Assembly (NCBI GenBank): GCA_944326475.1
Contig: CALVEC010000013.1
Coordinates: 1-64,000, forward strand
Origin: Candidatus Gastranaerophilales bacterium
GTDB taxonomy: Bacteria > Cyanobacteriota > Vampirovibrionia > Gastranaerophilales > Gastranaerophilaceae
Reading direction: 5' to 3'
DNA length: 64,000 nucleotides
The notes under the pieces are model-generated. The model saw only the letters and a program-made list of their open reading frames with translations. It was not told the origin of the DNA and made no database searches. Below are positions 9,591 through 18,666 of this stretch, piece by piece (the first letter of the stretch is position 1; each line of letters opens with the position of its first letter). Position numbers and translations under genes: made by a program.

Positions 9591-10556
9591 CTATGCATTC
9601 ATTTTCCAGAACAAAAATACGGCTGCTGCCGAAAATATTAATGTAATAAAGGAAAATACCGCAACAATTTTATTCTCACTCCATCCGCACAACTCAAAAT
9701 GATGATGTATCGGACTCATTTTAAAAATTCTTTTTCCTGTAAGCTTATAGCTTGTAACCTGCAGTATAACCGACAGTGTTTCACACATAAAAACAAGACC
9801 TATCGGTATCAGCCAGAGTTCAAACTTGCCCATAACCGCTATTGTTCCCAATATTCCGCCGAGAGCAAGGGAGCCTGTGTCACCCATAAAAACCTTTGCC
9901 GGATATTTATTAAAGTATAAAAATCCGAGACATGCACCGCCAACGGCAGCGGAAATTATTGCAATATCAACATTATTCATAATTAAATTTATACCGACCA
10001 TAGCCGCCATTGCAATGACCATATTTGTTGCAGCAAGACCGTCAAGTCCGTCTGTCAGGTTTACGGCGTTAGAAACACCTGTTATTAAAAATATTCCAAA
10101 AAACGGATACAGCCAGCCGAGGTTTATTGTATATTCTCCGAAGGTTAAGAAGGTTCTTCCGCTTATTGTCACAAAAAGAACCGGCAGCACTGCAATTGCA
10201 ATTTGCAAAAACAACTTTCCGCGCGGAGTCAATCCCTTATTCTGGTGGTTGTGAATCTTCTGGATATCATCCTGGAACCCTGCAAACATGTAGAAAACAA
10301 ACGTTATAAGCAGCAAAAATGCACCGGTTGAAGTTTTTTCCGCCATTAAAAGAGAAATTACTGCTGCAAGTACTGATGCAAGCACTATAAAAACTCCGCC
10401 TGTCGTTGGAGTACCGCCCTTTTTTGCATGGGATTCAGGCGCTTCTTCAAGAATGTACTGGCTGTACATCTTTTTTTTCAAAAATTCTATATATGGTACG
10501 CCGAATAACAAAGATAGCACAAATGCTATTAAACCCGCTACTGCCGCTAAAATCAT
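9591..10556 (-). CDS. mraY: Phospho-MurNAc-pentapeptide transferase
   Basis: Integral membrane enzyme that makes lipid I by moving phospho-MurNAc-pentapeptide onto undecaprenyl phosphate. The 321 residues span about ten helices. Visible family motifs are KKGGTPTTGGVF in the first cytoplasmic loop, FQDDIQKI (Asp-Asp), NLTDGLDGLA, the Mg-site region FMGDTGSLALGG, and the HHHFE cluster in SPIHHHFELCGW. Its start overlaps the murF stop as TAATG, which indicates coupled translation. Confidence 0.97.
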   Translation of the reverse strand: MILAAVAGLIAFVLSLLFGVPYIEFLKKKMYSQYILEEAPESHAKKGGTPTTGGVFIVLASVLAAVISLLMAEKTSTGAFLLLITFVFYMFAGFQDDIQKIHNHQNKGLTPRGKLFLQIAIAVLPVLFVTISGRTFLTFGEYTINLGWLYPFFGIFLITGVSNAVNLTDGLDGLAATNMVIAMAAMVGINLIMNNVDIAIISAAVGGACLGFLYFNKYPAKVFMGDTGSLALGGILGTIAVMGKFELWLIPIGLVFMCETLSVILQVTSYKLTGKRIFKMSPIHHHFELCGWSENKIVAVFSFITLIFSAAAVFLFWKMNA

Positions 10557-11887
10557 TATTTTTTCAACTCCTCTATTTCAGAAATTATTTCTTCAAACTT
10601 CATGGATCTTGACGCTTTAAAAAGAATCAGTGAGTTTTTCGCCACATTGTCCGTTATATATTTTGCAACCTGTCTGCTGTCTTCAAAAGAAACTGATTCA
10701 TGTCCGCAGTTTTCTGCTATAAATTTTGCAAGTTTGCCGACTGTTATCACTTTGACATCCTTGTATCTGCTGATGAGTTTTCCGGCATTTATGTGATATT
10801 TTTCGGCATTTTCGCCGAGTTCTCCCATATCACCCAGCACAACAACCTTTTCTCCTTCATAAAGACTCAGAAATGTTGTTAAAGCAGCCTTCATAGACTC
10901 GGGATTTGCATTATAGCTGTCATTAATAATTTTATAACCGCCAATTTCTTTAATTTCCCAACGTTTTTCAATAGGTTTATAAAGACTCAGACCTTCAGCT
11001 ATTTTTTCAGGTGTCATACCAAGTTTTAAGCCGACGCAGATTGCGTATAAAGCGTCCTGTATGTTATGTTCTCCGCCTACATTCAGGGTGTATTCATTAT
11101 CATTAAATAAAAATCTGCTAAAATCCGGGGTTTGTTCCAAAATTTTCACTTCCGGCATTTTAAGGCTTAAATAGATAGTTTTGCCTTTGTATTTGTTTGC
11201 ATTTTTTATTAACACTGAATCCTGAGCAAATAATACACCCTCAGGATGCAGTTTTGTTGTTATTTCACATTTTGCTTTAGCAATATTCTCTACGGTTTTC
11301 AGACGCCCTATGTGTGCTGAACCGCTGTTTACAATTACAGCAATATCAGGCATGGAGTATTTTGAAAGGAGTTTTATCTCTCTTAAACCTCTCATTCCCA
11401 TCTCCAAAATCAAAACTTCAGTGTCTTTAGGCTGTGAAAGAATAGTTTGGCACATACCTATCTCGTTGTTGTGATTTAGCGGAGATTTGTGTATTTTATA
11501 TGCCATTTGCAACACTGAAGCAACCATCTCTTTTGTGGTTGTTTTCCCTGAACTTCCGGTTATTGCAACAACAACCGGGTTAACTTTTTCGCGGCAGTAT
11601 TTTGCTAAATTCAAATAAGCAATGCGTGTGTCTTTAACAAACAGTATAAGTTTTGATTCAGAATATTTTATCCGCTTTTTGGCTGTAAAATAACCTCTTG
11701 CACCTTTTTCAACTGCCTGTTTAATAAAATCATGACCGTCGAAATTTTCTCCTTCTAAAGGCAAATATATGTCGTCAATACAAATCGTTCTTGTATCTGT
11801 CGATATGTTAAAACAACCCGATTTGTTTGTGCATCTGATAACTGTTGCATCCGTAGCTTTTATAATTTCATCTATTGTGAGTTTCAT
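10556..11887 (-). CDS. murF: UDP-MurNAc-tripeptide--D-Ala-D-Ala ligase
   Basis: Adds D-Ala-D-Ala to complete the UDP-MurNAc-pentapeptide. The P-loop is ITGSSGKTTTKEMV near residue 110. The central Mur-ligase block has LILEMGMRGLREI and NSGSAHIGRL, and the C-terminal domain shows IINDSYNANPESM and VVLGDMGELGE. The 443-residue length is normal. It is the first gene of the minus-strand cluster; murE is not next to it. The ATG is preceded by GAGGAAGT. The divergent gap to the FtsB-like gene holds the promoters. Confidence 0.96.
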   Translation of the reverse strand: MKLTIDEIIKATDATVIRCTNKSGCFNISTDTRTICIDDIYLPLEGENFDGHDFIKQAVEKGARGYFTAKKRIKYSESKLILFVKDTRIAYLNLAKYCREKVNPVVVAITGSSGKTTTKEMVASVLQMAYKIHKSPLNHNNEIGMCQTILSQPKDTEVLILEMGMRGLREIKLLSKYSMPDIAVIVNSGSAHIGRLKTVENIAKAKCEITTKLHPEGVLFAQDSVLIKNANKYKGKTIYLSLKMPEVKILEQTPDFSRFLFNDNEYTLNVGGEHNIQDALYAICVGLKLGMTPEKIAEGLSLYKPIEKRWEIKEIGGYKIINDSYNANPESMKAALTTFLSLYEGEKVVVLGDMGELGENAEKYHINAGKLISRYKDVKVITVGKLAKFIAENCGHESVSFEDSRQVAKYITDNVAKNSLILFKASRSMKFEEIISEIEELKK

Positions 11888-11904
11888 ACTTCCTCTGATT
11901 ATAA

Positions 11905-11933
11905 ATCTTACTAAAAATCACATATAAATACAA
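11905..11933 (-). promoter_or_regulatory. Candidate promoter for the murF cluster
   Basis: On the minus strand TTGTAT (11928-11933) and TAAGAT (11905-11910) are 17 bp apart, just upstream of murF. A second TATAAT lies at 11948-11953 but lacks a good -35. The choice between them is uncertain. Confidence 0.4.
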
Positions 11934-12052
11934 ATTATTTTGTCATGATTATACAACATAATTTGTTTGAGAAAAATTGGTATTAAACAGCATTCCGCAG
12001 CCGGCTTTGCTTTTCCTTGAGACAACAGGTCAGTCGCTGAATTTTGTTTCAC

Positions 12053-12080
12053 TTGTCAGCCGTGCTTGTTGAGTTATAAT
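12053..12080 (+). promoter_or_regulatory. Promoter of the FtsB/DivIC-like gene
   Basis: TTGTCA (12053-12058), a 16-bp spacer and TATAAT (12075-12080), about 38 bp before the start codon. A strong AGGAGG follows at 12101. Confidence 0.65.
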
Positions 12081-12117
12081 GTTATTAGTGTTTTTAGTTT
12101 AGGAGGCGCAGCCGGAA

Positions 12118-12492
12118 GTGGAAAAAACCGATTTAATCCAAAAAACACAGGCAAAAAACAAAAAACGAAAAAATAAAAGTCGTTTTTGTTATTCGTTTCT
12201 GACAATTGTGCTGCTGATTTTTCTGGCGCAAATAGGAATAAGTGCGTTTGGAAATATCACCAAAAGTATAAGTTATCACGGCAAGATAAAAAAAATGAAA
12301 GAACTGAACGAACAGGCTATTGCGGAAAACCAGCGCCTTAAAGAAGAATTGGAAGATTTCAGTTCCATGAAAAGCCTTGAGGCTATTGCAAGAAATAATT
12401 TGAAGATGGCAGGAGAAAATGAAGTTCTTGTTATTATAAACAAACCCAAACAAGAACCTGCTCCCCCGGATACGAAAAAAAAGAAAAAATAA
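12118..12492 (+). CDS. FtsB/DivIC-like septum formation protein
   Basis: Small bitopic division protein of the DivIC/FtsB family, which bridges FtsL and FtsQ and helps activate septal wall synthesis. Its 124 residues comprise a Lys-rich cytoplasmic head, one membrane helix at about 22-41 (FCYSFLTIVLLIFLAQIGI), a coiled coil of about 60-85 (KMKELNEQAIAENQRLKEEL), and the conserved tail LEAIARNNLKMAGENEVLV. The extreme C-terminus is Pro/Lys-rich. The start is GTG at 12118, with AGGAGG 11 nt upstream. It stands divergent from the murF-murG cluster, a fitting neighbourhood. Family is confident; orthology to FtsB versus DivIC is not settled. Confidence 0.8.
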   Translation: MEKTDLIQKTQAKNKKRKNKSRFCYSFLTIVLLIFLAQIGISAFGNITKSISYHGKIKKMKELNEQAIAENQRLKEELEDFSSMKSLEAIARNNLKMAGENEVLVIINKPKQEPAPPDTKKKKK

Positions 12493-12493
12493 A

Positions 12494-12520
12494 GCTCCTG
12501 TTTTGTCATCAGGAGCATTT
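12494..12520 (+). terminator. Hairpin after the FtsB-like gene
   Basis: GCTCCTG/CAGGAGC stem with a 9-nt loop directly after the stop codon. Only a short T run follows, so it may be a weak terminator. Confidence 0.5.
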
Positions 12521-12593
12521 AGTATAATGGAACTGGTATGAAATTGTTCCTTACCTATTTCATAGTCTCACTTCTTATTTTAGTGCCACGAGT

Positions 12594-12803
12594 TTGTTTG
12601 AGATTCCTAAATCGGAATTAATCATTTTGGCACTGGCTATTGCCATAGACCTTCTTTTCTTCGCACCGCGCAAGAGGAATGCTACGCCGTCTGAGATATT
12701 ACTGGATGGTTTTTCTGCTTTTTTTATCATTTCATACCCTTTTGATAGACTGTATACTACTCTTATCGGCATTCTTTTTTTTATCTTTAGGGTTTGGGTT
12801 TAA
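12594..12803 (+). CDS. Possible small membrane protein, start unclear
   Basis: The frame reads like a genuine small hydrophobic protein: FEIPKSELIILALAIAIDLL, then FFAPRKRN, then a second hydrophobic segment ending FRVWV. The only canonical start in frame is TTG at 12594, and no ribosome site precedes it. The same frame stays open back to 12528 without ATG or GTG. A different frame opens at ATG 12538 (MKLFLTYFIVSLLILVP) with a weak GGA site and stops at 12621. A -1 shift would join the two hydrophobic pieces. It could be a real gene with an odd start, a broken gene, or chance. It has no family I recognise. Confidence 0.35.
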   Translation: MFEIPKSELIILALAIAIDLLFFAPRKRNATPSEILLDGFSAFFIISYPFDRLYTTLIGILFFIFRVWV

Positions 12804-12922
12804 ATGTTTACATAAATTTACATTAGAGTAAAAATCATACATATATTGTAATCTTTTTGACTATTTATTAAGTTTATAAGAGAATTAGTAATATATGCTT
12901 AGACTTGGGATTAGAGTAGTTA

Positions 12923-15900
12923 ATGTACATTAAAGAAGTAGAGATTGATAACTTCAAATCTTTTGCCAACAAAGTTAATATACCGTTTTTAGAAGGATTT
13001 ACGACTATTTCCGGTCCGAACGGCTCGGGAAAGAGTAATATCATAGACAGTGTTCTGTTTGCACTCGGTCTGTCATCTTCGAGAACATTGAGAGCGGAGA
13101 AAATATCCCAGCTTATATCTACGCATACCAGAAGAAACGAAGCATTTGTTAAAGTAACCTTTCAGACAGATGACCCCGAAAATAAAGACTTAACTGTCGG
13201 AAGAAGAATTAAAAAGACCTCGCAAGGGTATAACAGCATATATTACCTGAATGACAAAATTGTCACACTTTCTGATATACACGCATTGCTTGAAAAATAC
13301 AATATTACACCTAACAGCTATAACGTTATTATGCAAGGCGACGTTACCAGTATTACAGGCTGCTCCGACGGGGAAAGAAGAAAAATTATTGATGAAATTG
13401 CGGGTGTTGCGGATTTTGACAGGCGAATAGAACAGGCGTCTGCTGAGCTTGAAACCGTTGAAAACAGAGTTCAAAAATCCACTCTTATTCTAACGGAGGT
13501 AGATGCAAGGCTTGAACAGCTTTCATCAGAAAGAGAAGTCGCACTAAAATACAAGAAATTAAAAGAAGAAAAAACAGGGCTTGAAAGTCAGATATCTACA
13601 GTAAAATACTTTGATATCAAGAAAAATCTCGAAAGAACCCATGAAAGCATACTTGACGCTGATAAAAAGAAGAAAGAAGAATCCGCAAAACTAAAAAAGC
13701 TGGAAACGCAATCTCTGCAAGTTAAAGCAAAGCTGGATGAACTCTCTGACCTTGTTAAAGAAAAAGGTGAAGCCGAACAAATTGAAGTAAAAAAACAGGT
13801 CGAAGAAATCAAAGGTCAGATAGACAGAAAAGAATCTGCCATTACATTCGCTGACAAAAACATTCAGGACAATCTTAAAACTGTTGAAAATGCCAAAAAC
13901 GGTATTCAAAAACTTACCGAGAAAAATGAAAAATTAAAAGAACAAATCGAACAGAAGAAGAATGAACTGGCTTCTTTTGAAGAACAAAAACAAGCCGAAA
14001 AGAACAAACTCATGGGCATTTTGCAGGAAGTATCAGGCTTAAGCCAAACAGCAGACCAGTACCTTGAGCAAAGAAATAATCTCAGAAAAGAGTTTGAGCA
14101 GACGAAAGACGAAGAAACAAAACTCATTCAAAATCAGGCGCCTTTAGAATCTGAGCTGAGCAATCTTTTAAAAGACCTTTCAGAGGCAAAAACAAAAGTT
14201 GAAGAACTTGAAGATTTCAAGAAAAATTTTGCAGGCAACAAGGATATATTAGAAACCCAGGTCGAAGAACTGGGAAAAGAGCTTGAAGATTTTAAATCTA
14301 TTCAACAGAATACGCTCTACGAACTGGATAAAACGAAGAATGAAATGGGTGATTTGAATTACAACATTCAAACAGCCTATCGTAAAATCACTTCAATGGA
14401 GGCACAAAAGCAGGCATACAATGACATAAACTTTGGTCGTGCGGTAGATACAGTTTTGAACGCAAAGATTTCCGGTGTTCATGCCACGCTTGCCCAGCTC
14501 GGTCAGGTTGATAAAGAGTATTCAACTGCGCTTGAAGTTGCTATGGGCGGCAGAATGGCAAACGTAGTTGTTGACGACGATGAAGTTGCAAGAGTTGCCA
14601 TTGAAATTCTTAAGAGTGCAAACGCCGGTCGTGCTACGTTTTTGCCGATGAACAAGATTAATAAAGCACCGCGTTCGTTGAAACTCCCGAAAGATAAGGG
14701 TGTAATTGATTTTGCAATAAATCTTATCGACTTTGATGACGAATATTTGAATGTCTTCTTCCATGCATTGGGTGAAACACTTGTAGTAGAAGACTATAAC
14801 ACGGCGCGTAAACTCATCGGTCAATACAGAATGGTCACACTTTCCGGTGAACTTTTTGAAAAATCCGGTTCTATAACGGGCGGTTCCGCAAAACGCACGG
14901 GGTTAAAATTCAGCCAGACCCAGGATGACGAGCTTGAAAAATATAAGGCAAGATTAAAAGAGTTTGAAAATAATTATGCAGCGCTGGAGCGAAAAAAAGC
15001 CGAGCTTGAAGAAAAGCTTGATAAAGTCAGAATAAACTTCTCAAACACAATGACCGAGCACAACAAAGCAAAAATGGAGCTTCAAAATCTGCTGAAAAAT
15101 TCAGAAGAAAATGAAAATAATATTGCGCAAAGAAAGCAGTTTATTGCAGAAACCGAACCCAAAATCCAAAAGCTTGAAAAAGACCTTGAAAAACTTGAAG
15201 AAAAACACATTGAGTTAAACGAAAAGGCACTGAAACTCGAGGATGATATAAAAGAAATTGAAGCAAAAATGAGCCCCGAGGAGTTGACTAACCTCAAAAA
15301 ACTTACGGAAGAATCAGAAAATATTATCAAACAGATTGAAGCAAAAATCGCTTCCGGAAACAATGATATAGACGGATTTAATCGCGAAATTGTATTTAAT
15401 GACGGAATAATAGAAACCCGTCACAAAGATATTGACGGGCTTCACAAAGATAATGAAAATCTTGCTCAGGATAAAATCAGATACAAAGGCGAGATAGAAG
15501 AACTTAAACAAAAAATTACGGTGCTCGAAGAAAAACTTAAAGAACTCAGCTCAAAACTCGCTGAAATTCAGGCTGAACGTGATAAAGTCAATGAAGAATT
15601 TTTGAATATTGAAAAAGATAAAAATGTCATACAGCTCAATATTGAAAAAATTGCCGAGCAGATAGAAGCATTCAAAGCAAGACGGAGAGAACTGGAACCG
15701 CAGCTTGAAGACATCAGGGCAGAACTTAAAGAAGCCGGTATTGATATAGAAAAACTCCAGCCGTCGGATATATCAGTTGATGAAATTACCGCAAAAATCC
15801 AGAGACTCCAGCGCAGAATGGAGGAAATGGAACCGGTTAATATGCGTGCTATAGAAGCATTCGATGAAGTGTCAGTCCGTCAGCAGGAGTTAAAAACGAA

Positions 15901-16420
15901 AATTGAAACGCTCACAACCGAGCGGGAACAGATTCTTGCAAGAATGAAAGGCTATGAGGATTTGAAAAAGGAAACCTTCCTCACTACATACAACAATATA
16001 AACGACAACTTTAAAGAAATTTTCCACACGCTCTCAGAGGGTGAAGGTACGCTTGTTCTGGACAATCCGGATTCACCGTTTGAAGGCGGTATGACAATAG
16101 AAGCAAAACCGAGAGACAAAGAAAAACAAAGATTGAACCTTATGTCAGGCGGTGAAAAATCATTGACAGCACTGGCTTTTGTATTTGCCATCCAGAAATA
16201 CATGCCTGCGCCGTTCTATGCGTTTGACGAAGTTGATGCAAACCTTGACGGTATCAATGTGGAAAAACTTGCAGAAATGGTAAAAAATCAGGCAAAAAAT
16301 ACGCAGTTTGTAGTAGTTAGTCACAGAAAACCTATGATAGAATCAGCTAATAGGACAATCGGCGTTACACAAAAGGAAAAAGGAATTACACGCGTCACCG
16401 GTGTAAAATTAAGGGACTAG
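12923..16420 (+). CDS. smc: Chromosome segregation ATPase SMC
   Basis: Condensin ATPase that folds and separates the chromosome together with ScpA and ScpB. The 1165 residues have the SMC layout. Walker A is GPNGSGKSN (about 32-40). A long coiled coil leads to a hinge at about 510-670 (ISGVHATLAQLG, MGGRMANVVVDDDE, SGSITGGSAK), and a second coiled coil follows. The head closes with the signature LMSGGEKSLTALAFVFA, the Walker B region PFYAFDEVDANLD and the D-loop/His switch VVVSHRKPM. scpA follows after 1 bp, so the two are one operon. The promoter is not clear in the AT-rich 120 bp upstream. Confidence 0.97.
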   Translation: MYIKEVEIDNFKSFANKVNIPFLEGFTTISGPNGSGKSNIIDSVLFALGLSSSRTLRAEKISQLISTHTRRNEAFVKVTFQTDDPENKDLTVGRRIKKTSQGYNSIYYLNDKIVTLSDIHALLEKYNITPNSYNVIMQGDVTSITGCSDGERRKIIDEIAGVADFDRRIEQASAELETVENRVQKSTLILTEVDARLEQLSSEREVALKYKKLKEEKTGLESQISTVKYFDIKKNLERTHESILDADKKKKEESAKLKKLETQSLQVKAKLDELSDLVKEKGEAEQIEVKKQVEEIKGQIDRKESAITFADKNIQDNLKTVENAKNGIQKLTEKNEKLKEQIEQKKNELASFEEQKQAEKNKLMGILQEVSGLSQTADQYLEQRNNLRKEFEQTKDEETKLIQNQAPLESELSNLLKDLSEAKTKVEELEDFKKNFAGNKDILETQVEELGKELEDFKSIQQNTLYELDKTKNEMGDLNYNIQTAYRKITSMEAQKQAYNDINFGRAVDTVLNAKISGVHATLAQLGQVDKEYSTALEVAMGGRMANVVVDDDEVARVAIEILKSANAGRATFLPMNKINKAPRSLKLPKDKGVIDFAINLIDFDDEYLNVFFHALGETLVVEDYNTARKLIGQYRMVTLSGELFEKSGSITGGSAKRTGLKFSQTQDDELEKYKARLKEFENNYAALERKKAELEEKLDKVRINFSNTMTEHNKAKMELQNLLKNSEENENNIAQRKQFIAETEPKIQKLEKDLEKLEEKHIELNEKALKLEDDIKEIEAKMSPEELTNLKKLTEESENIIKQIEAKIASGNNDIDGFNREIVFNDGIIETRHKDIDGLHKDNENLAQDKIRYKGEIEELKQKITVLEEKLKELSSKLAEIQAERDKVNEEFLNIEKDKNVIQLNIEKIAEQIEAFKARRRELEPQLEDIRAELKEAGIDIEKLQPSDISVDEITAKIQRLQRRMEEMEPVNMRAIEAFDEVSVRQQELKTKIETLTTEREQILARMKGYEDLKKETFLTTYNNINDNFKEIFHTLSEGEGTLVLDNPDSPFEGGMTIEAKPRDKEKQRLNLMSGGEKSLTALAFVFAIQKYMPAPFYAFDEVDANLDGINVEKLAEMVKNQAKNTQFVVVSHRKPMIESANRTIGVTQKEKGITRVTGVKLRD

Positions 16421-16421
16421 T

Positions 16422-17297
16422 ATGACAGAGACAGCCGAAAATCACATACAGAGCTTTTATACAGAGTCAGCAGCAACTGCCTCAAGTCTTGATGATATAG
16501 AGATGATTTCAACAAATACAGAAGGTCTTGAGCAGGAAGTATATGAACAGGCAGACGGTATTGCCATTCTTGTTCAGATGGCAAAGTCAGGAAAGATTGA
16601 CCCGTGGAATGTAGATATTGTTGATATTACTGACAAATATCTTGCGCATTTGTTCCAGCTCAAATCACAGAATTTGAGACTCACCGGCAGAACACTGCTT
16701 TTTGCGGCAATACTTTTGCGCCTGAAATCAAATGTTCTTGAGGGTATAGATGTTTCGCAGTTTGAAGATACGCCGCAGGATGAGCTTGATTATACGGATG
16801 ATGACTGGGATGATATGATGGCGGCTGATTCTGAAATCAGCACAAATAACGTTATTTCCCTTGATGAAGTTTTACAAAGAAGAACAAGCGTTCGTCTTAA
16901 CAGAAGTCGTATGGTCAATTTGAAAGACCTGATTAAACAATTGCAATTTTATGAAGAACTGGACAGAAAACAAGCTCTTAGAAATGCACATGAACGCGCA
17001 AAAAGACGAGTTCGTTCTTATGCAAAATTGACTCCGGATGATATAGTAAACCTTGCTCATGACGAATATATAGAAAAAAGTGTTGATGTTTTAAGAGAAA
17101 ACCTGGAGAGAATTTTTGCAACAGAAGAAAAAGTTGAACTGAAAACTTTGACTCTGCTTGGAATGGATAAGATTTCAGCATATATTGCTCTGTTATTCCT
17201 TTCTGCGGAGAGCGATATTGATTTGGTGCAGGAGGAGTTTTACGGAGATTTATACGTAGTTCCATACCATCCGCACCAGCAGCAGGAAACAGCATAA
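16422..17297 (+). CDS. scpA: Segregation and condensation protein A
   Basis: Kleisin subunit that closes the SMC ring. The N-terminal domain shows the family block LVQMAKSGKIDPWNVDIVDI and ITDKYLAHL, then LLFAAILLRLKS. The C-terminal winged-helix region that binds the SMC head is about 230-280. The middle is acidic and low in complexity (DDDWDDMM). It begins 1 bp after the smc stop, with AAGGGA overlapping the smc end. scpB is not in this window. Confidence 0.93.
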   Translation: MTETAENHIQSFYTESAATASSLDDIEMISTNTEGLEQEVYEQADGIAILVQMAKSGKIDPWNVDIVDITDKYLAHLFQLKSQNLRLTGRTLLFAAILLRLKSNVLEGIDVSQFEDTPQDELDYTDDDWDDMMAADSEISTNNVISLDEVLQRRTSVRLNRSRMVNLKDLIKQLQFYEELDRKQALRNAHERAKRRVRSYAKLTPDDIVNLAHDEYIEKSVDVLRENLERIFATEEKVELKTLTLLGMDKISAYIALLFLSAESDIDLVQEEFYGDLYVVPYHPHQQQETA

Positions 17298-17399
17298 CAT
17301 ATTAAGTTTAGTAAAAAATTTGTACTCAAACTAACAAAAAAAATTATTTATGGTATTTTGAATACACATATTGCACGGTCATAAGATAAGGAGTATATT

Positions 17400-17846
17400 A
17401 TGCAAATACCACCGGTAACATCAGCTACTACAAATTTACAACCCCTGCAGACTGCTAACACAACTGCGCAAAAAGAAAAAAAATCCGATTTTTATGTTTC
17501 TGATATTGTAAACTTTACCAAAAAGCCTGTAGCTCAACAGGTTGGTATCGGCATTATTACATTAGGAACGGCAATTATAGGTTTTCGCTCAGCCAAAAGT
17601 ATTGTACCTAAAATAGTATATGCTTTGTTAAACGGAGTTCTCGGTTTTGCAGCAGGTATAACTCTCGCAGATGCAGCTGACAAATTATGGAAAGACAAGA
17701 AGGCAGCAAAAGCAGAAACAACTGGGCAAAAAGCAGCTCCTGCAAGCCAGAGTGCAGAGAAAAAACCGGAAGTAAAACCCGAAGAAAAACCGGCAGATAC
17801 TGCAAAAACAGAAAAAAATGATGACAAAGACGACGACAAAGACTAA
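17400..17846 (+). CDS. Unknown membrane protein with charged C-terminal tail
   Basis: No family recognised. The 148 residues have a Thr/Gln/Pro-rich N-terminus, a short polar stretch with DFYVSDIVNFTKKPVAQQ, two hydrophobic segments at about 48-62 and 68-88 that could form a helical hairpin, and a tail of Lys/Glu/Ala/Pro repeats ending in a run of Asp and Lys. AAGGAG lies 6 nt before the ATG and a strong terminator follows, so it is a single-gene unit. It is AT-rich like its neighbours and shows no sign of transfer. Confidence 0.8.
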   Translation: MQIPPVTSATTNLQPLQTANTTAQKEKKSDFYVSDIVNFTKKPVAQQVGIGIITLGTAIIGFRSAKSIVPKIVYALLNGVLGFAAGITLADAADKLWKDKKAAKAETTGQKAAPASQSAEKKPEVKPEEKPADTAKTEKNDDKDDDKD

Positions 17847-17866
17847 CAACTAAAACATAAATATTC

Positions 17867-17901
17867 AAAAGCTCTCTGTCTCTTAAAACAGAGAGCTTTT
17901 T
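17867..17901 (+). terminator. Rho-independent terminator
   Basis: Near-perfect stem AAAAGCTCTCTGT/ACAGAGAGCTTTT with an 8-nt loop, ending in T5. It closes the unknown membrane protein gene and insulates it from hepT. Confidence 0.85.
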
Positions 17902-17932
17902 GTATGTTATAATCAAACAAAAAAAGGTATTC

Positions 17933-18352
17933 ATGAAAAAATCCGAACTTGATTTAACAATACTGAAAAAAAGTTTTGAAACCCTCCAAGAATGTTACAA
18001 AGACTACAATCTGCAGGAGGATGAAAAACTCAAAGGTTATATAAAAGATTCTTGTATTCAACGTTTCGGATATACGTATGAATCCGCAAAAAAAATTATG
18101 AATAAATTTTTGAAAAAAGAGTACGATAAAACAGAAAAAGACCTGTCCGTAAATAATATTTTCAGAGAAATGTACGGTCTCGGCTTGATAAAAAGTTTTG
18201 AAAACTGGGCAGATTACAGAGAAAAAAGAAATCTTACATCTCATGAATACAGCGAGAAAATGACGCTTCCGATACTTGACATAATCCCTGAATTTATCAA
18301 GGATACAGAATTTTTAATAAACAGTCTGGATGGAATTTTGACAGATGATTAA
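17933..18352 (+). CDS. hepT: HEPN toxin HepT (HI0074 type)
   Basis: Toxin half of a HEPN/MNT toxin-antitoxin pair. HEPN toxins are small all-helical RNases with an R-x4-6-H active site. Here the motif reads RNLTSHEY, with Arg99, His104 and Tyr106. It matches the RX4HXY form described for HepT, in which the partner antitoxin modifies the Tyr. I took ATG 17933 (MKKSELDL), which has AAAGGT upstream; a TTG at 17900 would extend it into the preceding terminator. At 139 residues it fits the HI0074 family. It overlaps the antitoxin gene by 8 bp as ATGATTAA. Confidence 0.85.
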   Translation: MKKSELDLTILKKSFETLQECYKDYNLQEDEKLKGYIKDSCIQRFGYTYESAKKIMNKFLKKEYDKTEKDLSVNNIFREMYGLGLIKSFENWADYREKRNLTSHEYSEKMTLPILDIIPEFIKDTEFLINSLDGILTDD

Positions 18353-18638
18353 AGGTGTTACTGAAAACGAAGAAAAAATTGTAAAAGATGTACTAAAAGA
18401 TTATCCTTATACTTTTTACTATTACGGTTCGAGGGTTAAGGGCGATTTTACAAAATCCTCTGACCTTGACATCCTTGCTGAGTCAGCAGAAGATATAAAA
18501 GCCGGGATAATAGATGAAATTGAAATGAAATTTAACGAGAGCAGAATCCCGTATGTTGTAAAAATAAGCGACAAAGCTAAAATCGAGGACTATTTTTACG
18601 AACTAATCAAACCGTCTCTTGTCAAAATCGAGTTTTAA
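18345..18638 (+). CDS. mntA: MNT-domain antitoxin MntA (minimal nucleotidyltransferase)
   Basis: Minimal nucleotidyltransferase of 97 residues, the antitoxin partner of HepT. The catalytic motif is GS-x10-D-x-D, exactly as in characterised MntA: Gly28, Ser29, then Asp40 and Asp42 (GSRVKGDFTKSSDLDI). Known MntA proteins neutralise HepT by adding AMP units to the toxin Tyr; that chemistry is inferred here from the intact motifs. The start codon lies within the end of hepT, so the two are co-translated. A bidirectional terminator shared with secA follows. Confidence 0.87.
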   Translation: MIKGVTENEEKIVKDVLKDYPYTFYYYGSRVKGDFTKSSDLDILAESAEDIKAGIIDEIEMKFNESRIPYVVKISDKAKIEDYFYELIKPSLVKIEF

Positions 18639-18665
18639 AAAATCCGGTATTTAACCGGATTTTTT
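18637..18665. terminator. Bidirectional terminator between mntA and secA
   Basis: Stem AAAAAATCCGG/CCGGATTTTTT with a 7-nt loop, placed exactly between the convergent stop codons of mntA (plus) and secA (minus). Confidence 0.85.
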
Positions 18666-18666
18666 G

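Noticed and set aside
12575-12772. 65-residue minus-strand gene
   Set aside because: No ribosome site, biased composition, and the opposite frame looks more protein-like.
17400-17846. Third component of the HepT-MntA module
   Set aside because: A strong terminator separates it from hepT and its sequence has no link to toxin-antitoxin systems.
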